9,814 bases of DNA from DASXTB01 sp036505615 (lineage in GTDB: Bacteria > Acidobacteriota > UBA6911 > JACQSX01). The notes beneath the pieces were generated by a model, which did no database searches, was not told where the DNA came from, and worked only from the letters and a program-made list of their open reading frames with translations. The stretch spans positions 1 to 9,814 of the forward strand of contig DASXTB010000120.1 of the NCBI GenBank assembly GCA_036505615.1, written 5' to 3'. The first letter of the stretch is position 1, and every line of letters begins with the position of its first letter. A program made the position numbers and the translations under genes. Shown piece by piece: positions 6,663 to 9,814 of this stretch.

Positions 6663-6800
6663 CTCGCTCGACTACCACGGGTTCAGAGGGCAGTAGGTAT
6701 GCGAAATGTCCAAACCCCTTTGCGCGCCACAGGCGCCACAGGCGCCCACACGGTCGCCCCCAAAGGTCGATGGCTCCAACAGTGAAATCAAAAGGGGAAA
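6569..6800. other. Intergenic tail between REP hairpins and the beta-barrel gene
   Basis: No gene is seen. Besides the hairpins up to 6662 there is a short GC-rich tandem (GCGCCACAG at 6724-6732 and 6733-6741, followed by a partial copy). The rest, about 6670-6720 and 6750-6800, shows no structure that I recognise. Confidence 0.5.
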
Positions 6801-8513
6801 CTAGAAATTTACGGAGATGCCGCCGCGCACGGTACGGGGGTTTCGGACAATTACAACATCTCCCAGCTCAGTGTGAAGCAGTCCGATATCCTGGTTGAGC
6901 ACGTTTCGAAGATCGATAAGCGCCTCCAGACGAGGCGAAAACCCAAGCAGGTCTGGGAACGGTATCACTTGGCGCACAAACAAATTCACGCTTTGGTTGG
7001 AAATATTAGAGGAGTCGTGAAATAAATCGACCGTCGTGAGTGGCTTTCCGGGCACTACCCTTACTACACCCGCAACCACAGTGTGGATCCTGGGGATAGT
7101 GGTCTGCACGCGGCCCGTAACGGCGTGGTAGTGATGAGCCCTCAGAGCATCCTGAACGGATTGCACTGAGCGAACCGTCTCGTCGAATCCAAACGCGCTG
7201 CCGTAGACGTAATCAATCCCGTAATTCAGCACATCGGTTCCGGCACTGACCGCCGCACGGACACCACGCTGGTCATTGGTTCGGAAAGGGAGGTCATAAG
7301 CAATCCCGTCATTCTGAAGCGGACTGAATACCAGGTAGGGGCTGCCCCCTCGAAGCTGATCCACGAACAAGGACAATTCCGCTCGGGCAGATCCCAGTTG
7401 CTGCGAGCTGTTGATTTCATAGTGACGATTCGTCCCGATGCGGACTGTGTCTCCCACCTTGGTTAAGTACAGGGCATCGGCAACGTCTGCTGTATTCCCG
7501 TTTGGCAGCAGCAGAGTGTTGTAGCGTGTCATGCGCTTGCTTGTCACCCTGGCGCCGATCCCGCCGCCCCTCCATGCTCTCCAACTGGCCTCCAGCATAG
7601 GGCTGGCAAACGTTTCAGCGGTCGATGCGGTGAGTCTTTCGAGCTCCAGGCCATAAGCCAAGCTCAGCACGTCGCTAGGATTCCAAGAGTGCTTCACGCC
7701 GAGCGCCATTACCCTGGCTGACCCCACGGCGTTGATGAACTCCGAATTTTGTCCCAGCCGCGACGGCTCATTCACGAATACCATGTTGGGCGAATTAAAG
7801 GCCAGCCGCGTGTAACCGAGCAGCATCTCCAAATTCTGATTCTTCCCTAAGCGGTAGTGCATTGAGTTACGCACCTTCCAGAGAGCATCCTCCCCCGAGG
7901 CAAACTGCCCGGCGAGAACATAACTCAACGATCCTCCAAGATCTTCCGCGTAGGCAAAATTGGTGAGCATTCCGGCATAGGAACTTACTGGAAAAACAGA
8001 GAAATCCCCGTTCCCCCATCCATTGCCGGAAAAAAGTTCGACAACTCCGTTGCTGTGGGTCAGAGATGCCGGCTCAACACCAGCCGTCGTTACGTTCGGG
8101 TTGTTGCGAAAGATCAGCCGCCCGTCGGTGCTGTTCCTCAAGATGGTCCGAATTTCGTCATTCTTCGCAGCTGCCTGGGTCTGGTCTAAATCAAAGACTT
8201 GCTGCAGTATCACGGTGAGAAAGGCGCTCTCGCCTGGCTTAATGGTTACAGTGGCTCCCGACACCGGCCTAAAGCGGGAGCTTTCCACCTGAACCGCGTA
8301 CTCCCCGGCGACCAGATTCTTAAAAACAAAATTCCCCAACTGATCCGACTTCAGCGCCTGCCGTATGCCGGCTCTGATGAGAGAAAACGCAAGATTGGCA
8401 ACTGGATTTCCCTCCTGGTCTTTCAGGATGCCACGCAGTTCGGCCGAAGGCGCAGCTATCAATGCAGGAGTAAGAGAGGTAAGCAGGAAGACAAAGATTA
8501 GTGCTCGGCGCAT
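6801..8513 (-). CDS. Secreted carboxypeptidase-regulatory-like / outer-membrane beta-barrel protein
   Basis: A 570-residue protein starting MRRALIFVFLLTSL, a clear signal peptide (about 1-21, cleavage near LIAA). Residues about 25-103 form a carboxypeptidase-regulatory-like beta-sandwich: LRGILKDQEGNPVANL, LGNFVFKNLVAGEYAVQV and a closing VTIKPGE segment. The rest (about 155-570) is an alternation of short aromatic/hydrophobic strands and polar turns without hydrophobic TM helices, ending in SVNF, as outer-membrane barrels do with a terminal aromatic residue. It resembles TonB-dependent-receptor-like proteins of Acidobacteriota, which often begin with this domain, but I see no TonB box or plug domain and it is shorter than Oar-type receptors (about 1000 residues). 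The ligand is unknown. The ATG at 8513 follows GAGG by 4 nt; an in-frame TTG at 8537 would only add 8 residues before the signal peptide. It appears to be transcribed alone from 8569-8598. Confidence 0.7.
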   Translation of the reverse strand: MRRALIFVFLLTSLTPALIAAPSAELRGILKDQEGNPVANLAFSLIRAGIRQALKSDQLGNFVFKNLVAGEYAVQVESSRFRPVSGATVTIKPGESAFLTVILQQVFDLDQTQAAAKNDEIRTILRNSTDGRLIFRNNPNVTTAGVEPASLTHSNGVVELFSGNGWGNGDFSVFPVSSYAGMLTNFAYAEDLGGSLSYVLAGQFASGEDALWKVRNSMHYRLGKNQNLEMLLGYTRLAFNSPNMVFVNEPSRLGQNSEFINAVGSARVMALGVKHSWNPSDVLSLAYGLELERLTASTAETFASPMLEASWRAWRGGGIGARVTSKRMTRYNTLLLPNGNTADVADALYLTKVGDTVRIGTNRHYEINSSQQLGSARAELSLFVDQLRGGSPYLVFSPLQNDGIAYDLPFRTNDQRGVRAAVSAGTDVLNYGIDYVYGSAFGFDETVRSVQSVQDALRAHHYHAVTGRVQTTIPRIHTVVAGVVRVVPGKPLTTVDLFHDSSNISNQSVNLFVRQVIPFPDLLGFSPRLEALIDLRNVLNQDIGLLHTELGDVVIVRNPRTVRGGISVNF

Positions 8514-8568
8514 CGAACCTCTATGTCGCGACAGCAACGATTCACACCCTCTTTACAGTGACCTTTAG

Positions 8569-8598
8569 ATAATACCTCAAATCCATTTAGAACTTCAA
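8569..8598 (-). promoter_or_regulatory. Sigma-70-type promoter of the beta-barrel gene
   Basis: On the minus strand TTGAAG (8598-8593) and TATTAT (8574-8569) are separated by 18 nt, close to the housekeeping consensus. Transcription would start near 8562, giving a leader of about 50 nt before the ATG at 8513. The surrounding AT-rich stretch supports the call. Confidence 0.45.
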
Positions 8599-8727
8599 CG
8601 CGTATCAGGTTAATTAATCAATACGTTTTGGCCCTACTCTTTGGATGTAGACGGGCCTCGCAGGGGTTCATAATTTGTAAGGGGATCGGTGCCGCGAGCG
8701 TGAGAAGCTTGAAAAATCCTTCGGATC

Positions 8728-8870
8728 GTACGGGCGTCCCCATGCGGCCGCCCGCCGTTGCTGACAGATTAGCTAAGAAAAGTGCACAGTTCCCGCGGGT
8801 GCACTTCGGAACGGAGCCACGAAAAATCCGCTGGATTCTGCAGCGGGCGACCACACAGGGTCGCCCGTAC
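8728..8870. repeat. 143-bp segment bounded by inverted GTACGGGCG/CGCCCGTAC
   Basis: GTACGGGCG (8728-8736) and its exact reverse complement CGCCCGTAC (8862-8870) bound this stretch. Inside are a hairpin AAGTGCAC/GTGCACTT (8780-8787 with 8799-8806) and, at the right end, CGGGCGACC/GGTCGCCCG (8844-8852 with 8859-8867). It has the look of a small MITE-like or composite palindromic element. No flanking target-site duplication was identified. Confidence 0.4.
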
Positions 8871-8907
8871 AGATTGTGGTCAGCTTCGTTTTTTCATACC
8901 CTCTCAG

Positions 8908-9807
8908 TTAGACTAGATAAGCGACTGCGATGCCCACTTGTGCGAATACCGTGAGCAGATACATGTGTTTCCACGACACATGGTTCTCCTGGCTCAGCTC
9001 TTCGGGTTTGCGCAAAATCAAGTATGCGATGTAACTACCCCACCCGCTGAGAACCAGCCCCAACGCCACCAGCATGGGACGATTGCCATGAAGTATTCCA
9101 GCAAGAGCCCCTGCAGTCAGAAGTAAGAATGGGAATATCAGAAACGGCGACATTAGGTAAGCAGCCATGCGTTCTCCGTACAAGACAGGAAGGGTGTTGC
9201 AGCCGTGGGCCCGATCTCCTTTGATATCCGAAAAGTCCTTGGTTGTCGTTGCGCCCAGAAAGTAAATTCCAAACACACCGCCAATCCACCACGGTTCCGG
9301 CTGCGCTATCGTCTTTACGCAAGACCAGCCGGCTACAAACAGAAGAGCCCCGCGCGGGATGGCGATGGTCACATTGGCCCAAATCCCCCGCCCCTTGGTC
9401 CTCAACGGCGGAGCAGAGTAGGTAAAAGTCAGAACAACGGCGGCAACTGCCAGTGACAGGCACTGCCAGTTGATCCATGCCGCAAGCAGCAGCGCAGCGA
9501 CAAACGCCGTCGTGGAGATCACCCAGGCTTGTCGCACTGTCATGCGGCCGCTCGGGAGCATACGATCCGGTTTGTTAATGCGGTCGATTTCCAGGTCGAA
9601 GATCTGGTTGAGCGCATTGCTCGCAGCATTGAGCACTGCCGCCATCAGTCCGCCGAGCACGATTTGCAGCGCGACCGGGCCTGTGCCTGAAACCCAGTCA
9701 GATTTCAAGCGTGGAGGAGCTCCCAGCGCTACCAGCGATCCAGCCACCATTCCCATGGCCGGAACAAGAAGCGTGAAAGGGCGGATGAAGTTCCAGTATC
9801 TTCCCAA
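8908..9807 (-). CDS. UbiA-family prenyltransferase (possibly 5'-partial)
   Basis: An integral membrane enzyme of about 299 residues that would join a polyprenyl diphosphate to an acceptor. Both Asp-rich motifs are present: NxxxDxxxD at N67/D71/D75, followed by RINKPDRMLPSGR, and DxxDxxxD at D191/D194/D198. The YSAPPLRTKGRG block (about 130-141) is also typical. Eight or nine hydrophobic helices fit the family. The spacing and the NKPxRxLPSG form resemble chlorophyll-synthase-like and geranylgeranylglyceryl-phosphate prenyltransferases more than the classical 4-hydroxybenzoate enzyme, but the acceptor cannot be decided from sequence. The protein reads GRYWNFIRPFTLL from a TTG at 9807; the frame stays open to the window edge (codons TCT, GCA), so the true start may lie a few codons outside. 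No neighbour gene is visible to suggest a pathway. Confidence 0.92.
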   Translation of the reverse strand: MGRYWNFIRPFTLLVPAMGMVAGSLVALGAPPRLKSDWVSGTGPVALQIVLGGLMAAVLNAASNALNQIFDLEIDRINKPDRMLPSGRMTVRQAWVISTTAFVAALLLAAWINWQCLSLAVAAVVLTFTYSAPPLRTKGRGIWANVTIAIPRGALLFVAGWSCVKTIAQPEPWWIGGVFGIYFLGATTTKDFSDIKGDRAHGCNTLPVLYGERMAAYLMSPFLIFPFLLLTAGALAGILHGNRPMLVALGLVLSGWGSYIAYLILRKPEELSQENHVSWKHMYLLTVFAQVGIAVAYLV

Positions 9808-9814
9808 TGCAGAA

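Larger units (their letters stand above)
8514..8907. other. Intergenic region between the beta-barrel and prenyltransferase genes
   Basis: About 390 nt without a convincing gene. The left end (8514-8600) holds the likely promoter and leader of the beta-barrel gene. The remainder carries palindromes at 8728-8870. Frames open on both strands here (8628-8954 plus, 8618-8854 minus) have no recognisable domain and one runs into the prenyltransferase gene, so neither is called. Confidence 0.5.

Noticed and set aside
8628..8954. Plus-strand open frame (108 codons) in the gap before the prenyltransferase gene, and a minus-strand frame at 8618-8854
   Set aside because: Neither has a recognisable domain or ribosome-binding site; both run through palindromes, and the plus-strand frame overlaps the end of the prenyltransferase gene.

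Overview
The window reads as bacterial chromosome, moderately GC-rich, with all five intact genes on the minus strand. Several traits suggest a member of the Acidobacteriota: short AGGCCG...CGGCCT palindromes clustered around a REP-associated transposase remnant, an outer-membrane protein with an N-terminal carboxypeptidase-regulatory-like domain, a very large PDZ/multi-TM/GAF/PAS kinase, and GAACCAC/GGGGAACAC-type interspersed repeats. This taxonomic call is inference from gene style, not from a marker gene.

Layout, left to right: (1) 1-274, non-coding, with an imperfect inverted repeat; (2) 275-1279, phosphate acetyltransferase (pta); (3) 1280-1599, non-coding, with a cluster of GAGACGGCC/GGCCGTCTC palindromes; (4) 1600-3087, an NtrC-type sigma-54 response regulator; (5) 2987-5815, its membrane histidine kinase, whose 3' end overlaps the regulator by about 101 nt; (6) 5816-6259, the control region of the two-component operon followed by repeats; (7) 6260-6568 (+), the C-terminal remnant of a REP-associated tyrosine transposase between two groups of REP-like hairpins, with more repeats up to 6800; (8) 6801-8513, a secreted, probably outer-membrane beta-barrel protein with its own likely promoter; (9) 8514-8907, non-coding with palindromes; (10) 8908-9807, a UbiA-family prenyltransferase that may run past the right edge.

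The most interesting unit is the kinase/regulator operon. A near-perfect sigma-54 promoter (TGGCACG-N4-TTGCT) lies just before the kinase ATG at 5815. A TACAAA-N2-TTTGTA dyad lies about 120 bp upstream of the predicted transcription start, where an enhancer-binding protein would sit. The regulator has an intact GAFTGA loop and ATPase motifs, so the simplest reading is positive autoregulation: an envelope signal reaches the PDZ/TM sensor, the kinase phosphorylates the regulator, and the regulator activates its own sigma-54 promoter and probably unseen targets. No CRISPR array, tRNA, rRNA or phage module was found.
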